Both the position numbers and the translations under genes were made by a program. The notes beneath the pieces were generated by a model. The model was not told the origin of the DNA. It worked only from the letters and a program-made list of their open reading frames with translations, and ran no database searches. A DNA stretch of 64,000 bases from Flavobacterium ajazii (lineage in GTDB: Bacteria > Bacteroidota > Bacteroidia > Flavobacteriales > Flavobacteriaceae): positions 35,679-99,678 of the forward strand of contig NZ_JAAEHL010000018.1 of NCBI RefSeq assembly GCF_010614725.1, in the 5' to 3' direction. This document shows, piece by piece, positions 35,146 through 43,861 of the stretch (positions within the stretch are counted from its first letter, which is position 1; each line of letters opens with the position of its first letter).

Positions 35146-35613
35146 TTAATAACAAAGTTTCCTTTTTACTTTGGTTATGACAAAATCTCCATTATCATAT
35201 AATAAATACTTTATAATATATTCTTCATAACCATAATTTGTTGAAAAATATAATTTAAAAGAATAATTTACAATGTCCAAAATTCGCACATAAAATAATG
35301 GTGAATTCTCCGAATTATGTTTCAACGTCAAATTATCGTTTACATTCTTAATATCATCTAAGATTTTTCTAGAAATCTTTAATATCTTTTCTTCGTTTTC
35401 AATAAACCTATCAATAAAATGTATTAAATATGAATTGAAATCATAACCTTCAATAATGTATTTTTTAGAAATTATTTTTTCCTTAAAGGAGAATTGATAA
35501 TTGAATTTACGGAAGTCATTATCTGCAGACATTTCAGCCTTAGTTTCCCATATTCTTTCATCTATAGTTTGTCTAAAAATTAATACCCTATTATTTTTAG
35601 TTTTTATTTCCAT
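35146..35613 (-). CDS. Hypothetical protein
   Basis: The protein has 155 residues and no signal peptide, with charged alternating sequence (YQFSFKEKIISKKYIIEGYD, KLYFSTNYGYEEYIIKYLLY). I recognise no family. It lies alone between the tRNA-fMet terminator and a 10-bp copy of the tRNA 3' end at 35837-35846, with low GC, and may be an inserted gene. Confidence 0.6.
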   Translation of the reverse strand: MEIKTKNNRVLIFRQTIDERIWETKAEMSADNDFRKFNYQFSFKEKIISKKYIIEGYDFNSYLIHFIDRFIENEEKILKISRKILDDIKNVNDNLTLKHNSENSPLFYVRILDIVNYSFKLYFSTNYGYEEYIIKYLLYDNGDFVITKVKRKLCY

Positions 35614-35836
35614 TAGATAATTTTTCTAGATTTTGTTTGCTAATAAATATTACACATTGATTAATCTTCAAATATATGGATATGTAAACCAAAAAAGCAG
35701 AAAAAGAAGTAAACTAAATTTTTACAATTTGCTTTTTCTAACTCCTTGGATAGTTTTATCTTTCAAAAATAAATTTAATATGTGCATTTTATTGTCTGGT
35801 AATAATCATGAAAAAATCGGTTAGATATTTCAATGC

Positions 35837-35846
35837 TTCCCGCTAC
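35837..35846 (+). repeat. Copy of the tRNA-fMet 3' end
   Basis: TTCCCGCTAC repeats the tRNA 3' end at 35065-35074 exactly and is followed, as the tRNA is, by a terminator hairpin. It may be an attachment scar; at ten bases, chance is not excluded. Confidence 0.4.
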
Positions 35847-35857
35847 TAAAAAATATA

Positions 35858-35893
35858 AAGCCTGAGAAATCTAGATTTCTCAGGCTTTTTTGT
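35858..35893. terminator. Long palindromic terminator
   Basis: AAAGCCTGAGAAATCT and AGATTTCTCAGGCTTT form a perfect 16-bp palindrome (35858-35889) followed by T residues. A near copy is at 39921-39957. Confidence 0.75.
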
Positions 35894-35955
35894 GGTTCAA
35901 AAAATCTTGTTTCAATTGCTTCAATTCTTAGACTCCTGTATTTACAAGAAAATTT

Positions 35956-35970
35956 GGTTCGAGTCCCGTT
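35956..35970 (+). repeat. tRNA T-arm-like fragment
   Basis: GGTTCGAGTCCCGTT begins with an 11-bp match (GGTTCGAGTCC) to the T arm of the nearby tRNA. It lies in a 500-bp gap (35614-36116) without a supported gene. Confidence 0.45.
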
Positions 35971-36116
35971 AAGTCAAAATTCTAAGACATTTGAAAATAT
36001 ATCTCTTAACTGTCCCAACCTTTTATATTACAAAAGCATCTATCTAAGTAGAAACTGGAAAAAAAAAAATCATTCCTTCTTCTAAAAATGCTATCTTTCT
36101 CTAATTAAATTATTAT

Positions 36117-37631
36117 TTGATGATTACAAAATACTCTAAGAAATCACTTTTCATTTTTGTTCTTGTGGTTCAGATCTGTTTCAGTCAAAAAACCTTTAAA
36201 ATAAAAGAAGGTCAATTACAATTTATTAATGCTGATAAAGGGATTATCATAAAAAAAGGAGATCTCTATTATAAATTGCAGTTGCCTAACATGAATGATT
36301 ACGAATCCCTATCTGAAGGTTTTAAGTATGAATTAGACGAAGTCACTTTAGAAGAAATAAATGAAGTCAAAAAAGATAGCGGGACAATTTTTTCGTCAGA
36401 TATTACAGAAGTTGACTTTAAGAATTTAGACACTAAAAAGATTATAACTAAAAATAAAAGTGGTGAGGAAAATTATCAATTATATAAGTATAATAAAAAC
36501 TTCTTAACCATAGATTTCATTAAGAATTCATCCCAAAAACCTTCGAAGCAGTTTTTAATGCATTATTGTTTTCTGGATTTTGGAGATCACAAAAGAATAA
36601 TTTTGCATGATGAAGGCTTAATTGCACCAGAGAAAGAAAAAATGCTCTTTTTGTTCAAGAAAAATGACTTAAACAAGCCTTTCAAAAATTATATAACAGA
36701 AAAACGCAACAGCCTTACTCCTCCTGAAGTATTTTACACAAATAGAGCTGAAGTGCAACTTAATAATGGTTTCTACAGAACGGATACCACATGGCATAAG
36801 AAATTAAAAATTAAAGATATTTATAATCAAAACGTCATAAACAAAACATTTGATTCTATTGCTTTTAATGACTTTTTTATCGCTGGTTATCGAAAAGGAA
36901 AAATCAATCTTTACAATTATACTTTTCAAAATCTAAACATAGAAAACCTAAAAGCCTGTAGCTTCATTAAACACATTCCTATGATGCAAATTATTGAAAA
37001 AAATTCTTTGAGAAGAATAAATTTAACCGGAAAAGATTCCAAAATAAGCGATTACAATATAGAAGGGACGCCTTTCAGTGTTAGTTTTTCAGATTATTTT
37101 GATAGTCAGAAAGCTGAATTTAAGATCATTCAAGAAAAGGAATCATTCTATTTGGAACCATACTCTATCTCAATTAGTTCTATAGTTCCTAATGTCCGAA
37201 AGTTTCGAAAAGATTTGAAACTATTGAATTCTAATGAATTTGAAACTGTTCAGTTTTTAGATGAAGTTGCATCAATAACATTACTGTCTGAAATAACAGG
37301 TCATAGTATTCAGCATCCAATCACGATCTATACAAAACTCAAAAATGGAAAATATAACTTAACCACAATTGAATACTTAATCGCAGAAAATCCAAGTGAA
37401 GAAATAGTAGCATTTAATGATAAACTACCTAAAAACTTAGATTCAATTCAAGCAATCGATGAACAAACTTATTTAATTGAAAAAGCAGGATTATTTACAT
37501 TTTACCCAATAACAAAAGAAATAAAATATAAAAAACTTGAAAACTTTAACGAGAATTTTGCACGTTTTGAATTGCCAAATGGACAAAAGGGCTGGCTGGA
37601 TTTAAAAGGGAATGAATATTTGGATAACTAA
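36117..37631 (+). CDS. Exported protein of unknown function
   Basis: The protein has 504 residues with a signal peptide (SLFIFVLVVQICFSQ). The mature part is a long beta-rich protein without a recognised domain; the C-terminus (ARFELPNGQKGWLDLKGNEY) resembles a WG-like blade, often found in periplasmic Bacteroidota proteins. It is the first of four exported-protein genes reading the same way (36117-39846), 21 bp before the next. Confidence 0.7.
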   Translation: MMITKYSKKSLFIFVLVVQICFSQKTFKIKEGQLQFINADKGIIIKKGDLYYKLQLPNMNDYESLSEGFKYELDEVTLEEINEVKKDSGTIFSSDITEVDFKNLDTKKIITKNKSGEENYQLYKYNKNFLTIDFIKNSSQKPSKQFLMHYCFLDFGDHKRIILHDEGLIAPEKEKMLFLFKKNDLNKPFKNYITEKRNSLTPPEVFYTNRAEVQLNNGFYRTDTTWHKKLKIKDIYNQNVINKTFDSIAFNDFFIAGYRKGKINLYNYTFQNLNIENLKACSFIKHIPMMQIIEKNSLRRINLTGKDSKISDYNIEGTPFSVSFSDYFDSQKAEFKIIQEKESFYLEPYSISISSIVPNVRKFRKDLKLLNSNEFETVQFLDEVASITLLSEITGHSIQHPITIYTKLKNGKYNLTTIEYLIAENPSEEIVAFNDKLPKNLDSIQAIDEQTYLIEKAGLFTFYPITKEIKYKKLENFNENFARFELPNGQKGWLDLKGNEYLDN

Positions 37632-37652
37632 ATAGAAAAAAAACAATTAACT

Positions 37653-38369
37653 ATGAAAAAACTATTTCGACTATTATATTCTCTGCTGTTTGTTTCTTGC
37701 ATTTCAGAAAACAAACCTCTGGAAATTGAAACTAAAAATACTATTGGAATTGGGATACTGGAAATTAACTCCCATGAAGCATTACCTATATATTTATCTA
37801 AAAATCTTGATGAAGTAATCGATACCATAACTTTTGACCAGGTTTATCTGGGAAAAAACAGCGGGAGCATCGAAATCAATTCAAGTGTTTTAAAAACAAA
37901 ATTCAAACCTTATGCCATATCTGCCAGTTCAGGCACAGCTGAAAGTGAAGGCCGCATCAATATAGGTTTAGGTAGTTATGGAACAACTTTAAAATTTACG
38001 GTAATTGAATCAAATCCTAAATATTTTAAAGTGATCTTAAATGAAAAAACTAAAGAAATTGGATATATTAAAGCTGGAAAAGAGATTGAGAAACAATATG
38101 ACTATAACAGCTGGAAAAGTTATCTCCAAAATGTACAAATGATAACTATTGATAATAAAACCGCCATTTATAACAGTCCAGGCGGATCAAAAATAAATCT
38201 AATTGATGATTGTGCTCTAAAAGTAACAGATGTTCAAAATGAATGGGCTGAAATTAAACCTGCCGAAAATATTGTTGGAAGTAAAAAATACAAAGGCATT
38301 AAGGGATGGATAAAATGGCGTGATAAGGATACAATTAAAGTTAGAATAATTGTGCAAATTATTGACTAA
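37653..38369 (+). CDS. Lipoprotein with a possible SH3-like C-terminal part
   Basis: The protein has 238 residues and a lipoprotein leader (LYSLLFVSC). The C-terminal half (TIDNKTAIYNSPGGSKINLI, NEWAEIKPAENIVGSKKYKG, IKGWIKWRD) resembles bacterial SH3-type wall- or peptide-binding domains. No enzymatic motif. It is part of the four-gene exported set. Confidence 0.7.
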   Translation: MKKLFRLLYSLLFVSCISENKPLEIETKNTIGIGILEINSHEALPIYLSKNLDEVIDTITFDQVYLGKNSGSIEINSSVLKTKFKPYAISASSGTAESEGRINIGLGSYGTTLKFTVIESNPKYFKVILNEKTKEIGYIKAGKEIEKQYDYNSWKSYLQNVQMITIDNKTAIYNSPGGSKINLIDDCALKVTDVQNEWAEIKPAENIVGSKKYKGIKGWIKWRDKDTIKVRIIVQIID

Positions 38370-38410
38370 AAGTCTGCAAAAGGCAGGTTTCGAATATTTA
38401 AAAGTAATTC

Positions 38411-38848
38411 ATGAAAAAAATTATACATCTATTTTTCTTTCATCTAGCTATTCTGTCGTTTGCGCAGGACACAGGAACAAAAACCAAATTAATCAGAGGG
38501 TTCGTTTTTGATAATTCCGAGTATGCAAGCATTCCTTTACCAGCTGCTGAAGTTCCAATTGAAATAATAGGAACGGAAAGAAAGACAAAAACAGACAATG
38601 ATGGCAAATTTGAAATTAAAGCAAAAGAAGGTGATGTGTTAATTATTCAAGGAGACTTTATTAAAACCAAAAAAGTTTTAATTACAGATAAAAACTGCTA
38701 TGAAATTAATCTAGGTACAGTGACCGGTACTGGATTGATCTATTTTCAAAGTAAAAAAGCAGCTAGACAAAACAGTAGATTCTATCGTAAATTAGTAAAA
38801 AAGTTGATAAAAAAGATTGATAGTGGCTTTTATGACTGCATTGATTAA
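38411..38848 (+). CDS. Exported CarboxypepD_reg-like protein
   Basis: The protein has 145 residues. A signal peptide ends near SFAQ, and the rest is a single carboxypeptidase-regulatory-like beta sandwich (IRGFVFDNS...LPAAEVPIEIIGTERKTKTD, NDGKFEIKAKEGDVLIIQGD) with a basic C-terminal tail. It is short compared with receptors that carry this domain and has no barrel. Possibly an adaptor in the periplasm. Confidence 0.75.
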   Translation: MKKIIHLFFFHLAILSFAQDTGTKTKLIRGFVFDNSEYASIPLPAAEVPIEIIGTERKTKTDNDGKFEIKAKEGDVLIIQGDFIKTKKVLITDKNCYEINLGTVTGTGLIYFQSKKAARQNSRFYRKLVKKLIKKIDSGFYDCID

Positions 38849-38889
38849 AGCGACAAAACTCATTGTTTCAACAATATAAAATGTAACTC

Positions 38890-39846
38890 ATGAAAACAAT
38901 ATTTTTTATATTCTTAAGCGTTTTTTCAATCGCAAATGGTCAAAATAAAAAGACTAATAACGCAGTAAAAGATATTACTTTAAAAATTCCTGAAGGCTAT
39001 ACCAAACGTAAATGGGTTGAGTCATCTCCAATTTGTGGTACTGATGATTATGTATATGTTCCAGATGCAGACAACTACGCTTATGGTTTTTATAATAAGA
39101 ATAATCAAATTTATTGCCAAGGCAAATTAACAAATATTGATGGCAGTAACTTTAAGAGAATTGGACCTGATTATTTTAAAAACAATACCAATGTTTATTA
39201 TTATACATGGAATTTAGGTTTGAAGAAAATTGAAGGCATCGATGTGGCTTCAGCAAATTATTCTGATTGGTTTATTGCCGACAAAAACTATTTATACATT
39301 AAAACTTCAAAAGTAATTGAGAGTACAGATTTAAAACTAATATCAGATTATATAATTTACAAAGAAGGTGTTTCTACAATAAATAATGAGAAGAATTTCC
39401 TTAAAGAACAATATTACTTATTCAAAAATATTAAAGGATATTGGATTGTCAAATCTTCCGATATTGTATCCTACAATTTTTTAGGAAAAACGTATAGTCA
39501 TAAATGGGATATCGTTTATAAAAAAGAAGAAGCTGTCTATAGTAATACAGATGTAGATGTTCTACCTAATTTTCCTGGCGGAATAAGTGGATTTAATGGC
39601 TTTGTAAATAAAAATTTCAAAGTGGAAGAAAAAGATCTGAAAGGAAAAATTTATTCAACCTTTATAATTGAAAAAAACGGAACTTTATCTGATATAAAAA
39701 TCCTCCAAGATCTTGGTTATGGAACCGGAAAAGAACTTATTAGAGTTTTAAAACTATCTCCTAAATGGAACCCAGGAATTAAAGATGGAAAAAAAGTAAG
39801 ATGCTTTTATTCGATACCTTACACAGTAAATACATCACTTGATTAA
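38890..39846 (+). CDS. Exported protein with DKNYY-like region and TonB C-terminal domain
   Basis: The protein has 318 residues with a signal peptide (IFFIFLSVFSIANGQ). The middle contains repeated DKNYY-type motifs (GPDYFKNNTNVYYYTW, WFIADKNYLYIKT). The last 80 residues are a TonB C-terminal-type fold (FVNKNFKVEEKDLKGKIYST, FIIEKNGTLSDIKILQDLGY, SPKWNPGIKDGKKV). There is no transmembrane anchor beyond the signal, so it is not a classical TonB. It closes the four-gene exported set. Confidence 0.75.
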   Translation: MKTIFFIFLSVFSIANGQNKKTNNAVKDITLKIPEGYTKRKWVESSPICGTDDYVYVPDADNYAYGFYNKNNQIYCQGKLTNIDGSNFKRIGPDYFKNNTNVYYYTWNLGLKKIEGIDVASANYSDWFIADKNYLYIKTSKVIESTDLKLISDYIIYKEGVSTINNEKNFLKEQYYLFKNIKGYWIVKSSDIVSYNFLGKTYSHKWDIVYKKEEAVYSNTDVDVLPNFPGGISGFNGFVNKNFKVEEKDLKGKIYSTFIIEKNGTLSDIKILQDLGYGTGKELIRVLKLSPKWNPGIKDGKKVRCFYSIPYTVNTSLD

Positions 39847-39874
39847 GTCATATTTATTCTTTCTAAATCCTCTG

Positions 39875-39908
39875 GAAAATGATTCGATAATTGTCCCGTT
39901 AGGGCTAC
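39875..39908 (+). repeat. Left copy of a direct repeat with tRNA-tail-like sequence
   Basis: GAAAATGATTCGATAATTGT at 39875-39894 continues as CCCGTTAGGGCTAC to 39908. The same sequence with three differences, including a one-base gap, lies at 43752-43784. It ends like a tRNA T arm and acceptor strand. Confidence 0.5.
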
Positions 39909-39920
39909 TACTTTAAAGTA

Positions 39921-39957
39921 AAAGCCTGAGAAATCTAGATTTTTCAGGCTTTTTTTG
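39921..39957. terminator. Terminator, near copy of that at 35858
   Basis: AAAGCCTGAGAAATCT pairs with AGATTTTTCAGGCTTT (one G.T pair) and is followed by a T7 run. It follows a tRNA-tail-like fragment just as at 35837-35893. Confidence 0.75.
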
Positions 39958-40018
39958 GTTCGATAAAATTTATTTGAATTTTTAAAATTTTAAAAAGCCA
40001 GTATTTTCAATACATTAT

Positions 40019-40036
40019 GATTCGAATCCCGTTAGG
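40019..40036 (+). repeat. tRNA T-arm-like fragment
   Basis: GATTCGAATCCCGTTAGG resembles the T arm and acceptor strand of the fragments at 35956, 39881 and 43758. It lies within a 399-bp gap (39847-40245) without a gene. Confidence 0.4.
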
Positions 40037-40245
40037 TTAACCCTACTAATTCAAACCGCAAATAAAGTACTAAAAGATTAACTTAGAAATCTCAACACGA
40101 AATCCCAGCTCCGTGCCATTTCTATATGTTTTTGAAACCTACTATTATATCCTTGCACTAGATTTGAACACAAGATTGCCCTTTTTAAACACTTTTAGAA
40201 ATCCTTTCTTTCTGAATTTTGCATATATAATTAAAATTCAAAAAT

Positions 40246-41079
40246 ATGAGCAATCAAAAAGTATGGTTTATTACTGGAGCATCCAAAGGAATGGGACTTG
40301 AAGCTGCAAAAGCCGTTTTGAAAAATGGAGATAAAGTTGCGGCAACATCCAGAAATATAAATGAACTTATAAATCAAATTGGAGTTCAAAATACTTCATT
40401 TCTTCCGTTAGAAGTTGACATCACAAATGATAATGAGGTGAAAAAAGCAATTCAAACTGTCATTAATGCATTCGGAAAAATTGACGTTGTCCTGAACAAT
40501 GCAGGTTATTATCTCGTAGGGAGCATTGAAGAAATTAGTTACGAAGAATTCAAAAAAACGATTGATGTCAATTTATTTGGAACCGTAAATGTGATTCGAA
40601 ATGTAATGCCATTTTTACGCCAGCAAAAGTCTGGACATATTTTGAATATTGCTTCAAATATGGGCTATATTGGTTATGCGAATACAGGAAGTTACAACGC
40701 CGCAAAGTTTGCTGTTATCGGACTTTCAGAAGCCTTGGCTCAGGAAACAAAACAGTTTGGAATTAAAGTTACTGTTATCGCACCGGGAATGTTCCGCACC
40801 AATTTCATGAGTGACAGCACTTTGATTACAGCTAAAAACAAAATAGAAGCGTATAAGGTAGAAGAACACATAAACATTTTAAAGAGTTTTAACGGAAACC
40901 AGCCAGGAGATCCCAAAAAATTAGCAAAAGTTCTTATTGTTATCACGCAATTACCTTCTCCGCCGCTTCATCTAATTTTAGGAAGCGATAGCTACAATTC
41001 TATTATAGAAAAACGTAAAAACGAAACACAGGAAATCGAACTGTGGAAACATCTTTCGTTGTCCACCAATTTCGATTAA
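40246..41079 (+). CDS. Short-chain dehydrogenase/reductase
   Basis: The protein has 277 residues of the classical SDR family: cofactor motif TGASKGMG (residues 10-17), LNNAG, and the catalytic Ser (NIASNMGYIG) with YNAAK. A basic residue after the second strand (TSRN) suggests NADP(H). The substrate is unknown. The AraC gene starts 18 bp downstream on the same strand. Confidence 0.9.
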   Translation: MSNQKVWFITGASKGMGLEAAKAVLKNGDKVAATSRNINELINQIGVQNTSFLPLEVDITNDNEVKKAIQTVINAFGKIDVVLNNAGYYLVGSIEEISYEEFKKTIDVNLFGTVNVIRNVMPFLRQQKSGHILNIASNMGYIGYANTGSYNAAKFAVIGLSEALAQETKQFGIKVTVIAPGMFRTNFMSDSTLITAKNKIEAYKVEEHINILKSFNGNQPGDPKKLAKVLIVITQLPSPPLHLILGSDSYNSIIEKRKNETQEIELWKHLSLSTNFD

Positions 41080-41097
41080 TTTGTAAATTTCCATCAA

Positions 41098-42012
41098 ATG
41101 AAAAAGCCTTCTCTCCATAAAATCCAAACTATTTCAGAGCTGCATCAATTATTTGCGCTTCCTAAACCGGATCATCCTCTGGTCAGCGTTATAGATTTTG
41201 CTCTTTTAAGTTATAAGCACAGTGATGTATGGAGCCACTTTACAAATGATTTTTACTGCATTACCATAAAAAAAGGCATCAAAGGAAAATTGAAATATGG
41301 CCAGCGCGATTATGATTTTAATGAGGGCATGATGACGCTTACAAAACCAGATCAGGTTTTTTCTGTTATCCAGACAAATGATAATCCTGTTACTGGTTTT
41401 ATGCTTGTATTTAAAGCCGATTTGATACGACACTATCCACTCGGAAAAATGATTGCCAATTATGGATTCTTTTCCTATTCGATTGCAGAAGCATTGCATC
41501 TTTCTGACAAGGAAGATGCAATTATTACCGGACTTCTGACACAAATGCAGGAAGAACTTAAAAACAATATTGATCACTACAGTCAGGATTTAATAGTCTC
41601 CCATATTGATTTGCTGTTAAATTATACCAACAGATTTTACGGCAGACAGTTTATCACAAGAAAAAATTCAAATCATGATTTAGTGAGCCGTTTGGAACAA
41701 TTGCTTTCGGATTATTTTGAGCAGGATGAAACCCGCTTAAACGGACTTCCGACAGTTCAGTATTTATCTCAGGAATTAAATATTTCTTCCAGTTATCTTG
41801 GTGACATGCTTCGAAATCTTACTGGCTTAAACACACAGCAGTATATTCATAATTATCTTATTGAAAAATCAAAACAACTGCTTTCCACCACAAGCATGAC
41901 TGTAAATGAAGTAGCTTTTTCGTTAGGATTTGAATATTCCCAGTCGTTTAGCAAGCTTTTTAAAAAGAAAACGGGATTGACACCGATTCAATTCAGACAA
42001 TCATTTAATTAA
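41098..42012 (+). CDS. AraC-family transcriptional regulator
   Basis: The protein has 304 residues. An N-terminal sensor domain (FYCITIKKGIKGKLKYGQRD, MMTLTKPDQVF) is followed by a C-terminal helix-turn-helix pair (TVQYLSQELNISSSYLGDML, MTVNEVAFSLGFEYSQSFSK). It is co-oriented with the preceding SDR and probably regulates it; AraC-SDR pairs of this type are frequent in flavobacteria. Confidence 0.9.
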   Translation: MKKPSLHKIQTISELHQLFALPKPDHPLVSVIDFALLSYKHSDVWSHFTNDFYCITIKKGIKGKLKYGQRDYDFNEGMMTLTKPDQVFSVIQTNDNPVTGFMLVFKADLIRHYPLGKMIANYGFFSYSIAEALHLSDKEDAIITGLLTQMQEELKNNIDHYSQDLIVSHIDLLLNYTNRFYGRQFITRKNSNHDLVSRLEQLLSDYFEQDETRLNGLPTVQYLSQELNISSSYLGDMLRNLTGLNTQQYIHNYLIEKSKQLLSTTSMTVNEVAFSLGFEYSQSFSKLFKKKTGLTPIQFRQSFN

Positions 42013-42060
42013 AATTTATGATTTTTAAGTTTGGATGTAAAGCAATTATTCATATTTTTA

Positions 42061-42080
42061 TATCAATCATTACAAAATAA
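42061..42080 (+). promoter_or_regulatory. First copy of a 21-bp promoter repeat
   Basis: TATCAATCATTACAAAATAA begins here, directly before the TetR gene (ATG 42087). The identical sequence recurs at 42687 before the second SDR. It is the likely binding site of this TetR. Confidence 0.6.
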
Positions 42081-42086
42081 AATAAA

Positions 42087-42668
42087 ATGCGGGGAAGGCC
42101 GACAATCTACGATGATTCTAATATCATAAAAAAGGCTCAGGAAATCTTTTGGCAGAAAGGCTACAGTGCCACTTCTTTAAGTGATTTACAGAAAGCAACT
42201 GGCGCAGGTGCAGGCAGTTTTTATAATACTTTTAAAGGAGGTAAAAAAGAGGTTTTCCAAAAAGCTGTACAAGAGCGCAGACTGGCATTTGATTCTTTTA
42301 AAAGCCAATTGGAAATTAGCGAATCTCCATTAGAGCTAATCAAAGATTTTTTTAGAAGCATAGCCGATACCTCTAAAGAGGAACACTTGAAAGGATGCAT
42401 TATTGCCAATACCGTAGTTGAGATGACGTATATTGATGAAGATCTAGAAGCAAGCGCGGTCCAAATTTTAACAGAAGTAGAGCAAATGTTTACTGAAGCT
42501 ATAAAACAAGAACAGATAAAAGGGAAGCTGCAAACACAAACATCTCCAGAAATACTGGGGAAATATTTAATGACATTTTGGTGCGGACTCAACACTTTAC
42601 GAAGAATGTATCCCGACAAAAATGTCTTAAAAAACCAGATTGAAATGCAATTAGCTGTTATCAGCTAA
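42087..42668 (+). CDS. TetR/AcrR-family transcriptional regulator
   Basis: The protein has 193 residues. The helix-turn-helix is intact (IIKKAQEIFWQKGYSATSLS, DLQKATGAGAGSFYNTFKGG), with a TetR C-terminal domain rich in helices (GCIIANTVVEMTYIDEDLEA). It is followed 50 bp later by an SDR. The same promoter repeat lies before both genes, indicating common control and autoregulation. Confidence 0.9.
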   Translation: MRGRPTIYDDSNIIKKAQEIFWQKGYSATSLSDLQKATGAGAGSFYNTFKGGKKEVFQKAVQERRLAFDSFKSQLEISESPLELIKDFFRSIADTSKEEHLKGCIIANTVVEMTYIDEDLEASAVQILTEVEQMFTEAIKQEQIKGKLQTQTSPEILGKYLMTFWCGLNTLRRMYPDKNVLKNQIEMQLAVIS

Positions 42669-42686
42669 TTTTTTTGATTATTTATG

Positions 42687-42706
42687 TATCAATCATTACA
42701 AAATAA
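42687..42706 (+). promoter_or_regulatory. Second copy of the promoter repeat before the SDR
   Basis: TATCAATCATTACAAAATAA, identical to 42061-42080 (21 matching bases in all), is 12 bp before the ATG of the SDR. In this copy the flanking bases give TGTA-N8-TACA, a weak dyad. Confidence 0.6.
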
Positions 42707-42718
42707 ATATTATATAAA

Positions 42719-43510
42719 ATGAACTTAAAATTAGAAAGAAAAAGAGCTTTCATCAGCGGATCAACACAGGGAATTGGTTTTGCAATTGCACGGCAATTAT
42801 TATCAGAAAAAGTCGAAGTGATTATCAATGGAAGAAATGAGGAAAAGATAAATGAAGCAGTCTTTAAATTAAAAACAGAGTTCCCTGCAGCCTCTATCTC
42901 TGGTATTAAAACTGACTTCGAAAAAAAAGAGGAAGTAGATGTATTATTAGACAAGCTTACCGATATCGACATATTAGTCAATAATATTGGAATTTTCGAA
43001 TTAAAGAATTTCGAAGATCTTGCAGATGAGGATTGGCATAGAATCTTCGAAGTCAATGTAATGAGCGCTGTACGTCTTTCGAAAAGACTTTTACCGCAAA
43101 TGCTTGAGAAAAAATCAGGAAGAATTATTTTTATAAGCAGTGAGTCTGGAGTAAATATTCCCGGAAACATGATTCATTACGGAATGACTAAAGCCGCAAT
43201 GATGGCTGTAAGCAATGGTTTATCAAAACTAACAATTGGAACTGAGGTTACTGTAAATACAATTCTAGGCGGTCCCACCTATTCTGATGGCGTAGCATCT
43301 ACAATAGAACAAATTGCGTCAATGCAGAATATTGAAACCGAACAAATGAAGAACATTATTATACAGCAGACAAATCCACATTCTCTCTTACAGCGTTTTA
43401 TAAATCCCTCTGAAATTGCTTCATTGGCTGCATATCTAGCAAGTCCATTATCAATTGCAACAAATGGAGCTTCAATAAGAGCTGATGGAGGTGTATTAAA
43501 AACTGTTTAA
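42719..43510 (+). CDS. Short-chain dehydrogenase/reductase
   Basis: The protein has 263 residues: SDR cofactor motif SGSTQGIG (residues 14-21), VNNIG, catalytic ISSESGVNIPGNMIHYGMTK and C-terminal GASIRADGG. An Arg in NGRN suggests NADP(H). It is controlled with the upstream TetR gene. The pair resembles TetR-SDR units that answer to reactive small molecules; the substrate is unknown. Confidence 0.9.
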   Translation: MNLKLERKRAFISGSTQGIGFAIARQLLSEKVEVIINGRNEEKINEAVFKLKTEFPAASISGIKTDFEKKEEVDVLLDKLTDIDILVNNIGIFELKNFEDLADEDWHRIFEVNVMSAVRLSKRLLPQMLEKKSGRIIFISSESGVNIPGNMIHYGMTKAAMMAVSNGLSKLTIGTEVTVNTILGGPTYSDGVASTIEQIASMQNIETEQMKNIIIQQTNPHSLLQRFINPSEIASLAAYLASPLSIATNGASIRADGGVLKTV

Positions 43511-43751
43511 AACAACTAATTTTAAACAAAGTCTTCGTAGAAATTCAGTATTTCAACATTAAACCCTTATGATACATACTAAACCGATTCTGAACAAAAA
43601 TTAAAGATAATCTTCTTATTGCATCATTTATAAACTGGCTTGAAAATTGTTCAATAAGGGTTACTTTATAAAGCATAAGTGCAAGTGACTGCTATGAGAT
43701 TTAAACCGAAAATTTAATATTTTCTGATATTTATTTTGTTTAAGTCATCCT

Positions 43752-43784
43752 GAAAATGGTTCGAGAATTGTCCCGTTAGGCTAC
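43752..43784 (+). repeat. Right copy of a direct repeat with tRNA-tail-like sequence
   Basis: GAAAATGGTTCGAGAATTGT at 43752-43771 continues as CCCGTTAGGCTAC to 43784. It matches 39875-39908 with three differences. The two copies flank the SDR/AraC/TetR/SDR module, about 3.9 kb apart. The 43511-43861 gap holds no gene. Confidence 0.5.
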
Positions 43785-43790
43785 AACGAT

Positions 43791-43825
43791 AAAGAGGCTG
43801 TCCACTTTAGACAGCCTCTTTTATT
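43791..43825. terminator. Bidirectional terminator
   Basis: AAAGAGGCTGTC (43791-43802) pairs with GACAGCCTCTTT (43810-43821) around a 7-nt loop with a T-rich tail. It ends the MNIO operon from the right and the SDR unit from the left. Confidence 0.8.
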
Positions 43826-43861
43826 TTCTTTCCGTTTTAGGATTAAGCTGATAAAATCTCG

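Noticed and set aside
35633..35824. 63-codon plus-strand frame in the 35.6-36.1 kb gap
   Set aside because: AT-rich, no start context, no protein pattern, and it lies between terminator and tRNA-tail fragments. Taken as chance.
35065..35846. A complete integrated element using the tRNA-fMet end as attachment site
   Set aside because: The repeat is only 10 bp and no integrase lies between the copies, so it is listed only as a repeat, not as an element.
40113..40301. 62-codon frame overlapping the SDR start
   Set aside because: It overlaps the SDR gene in another frame and has no recognisable domain.
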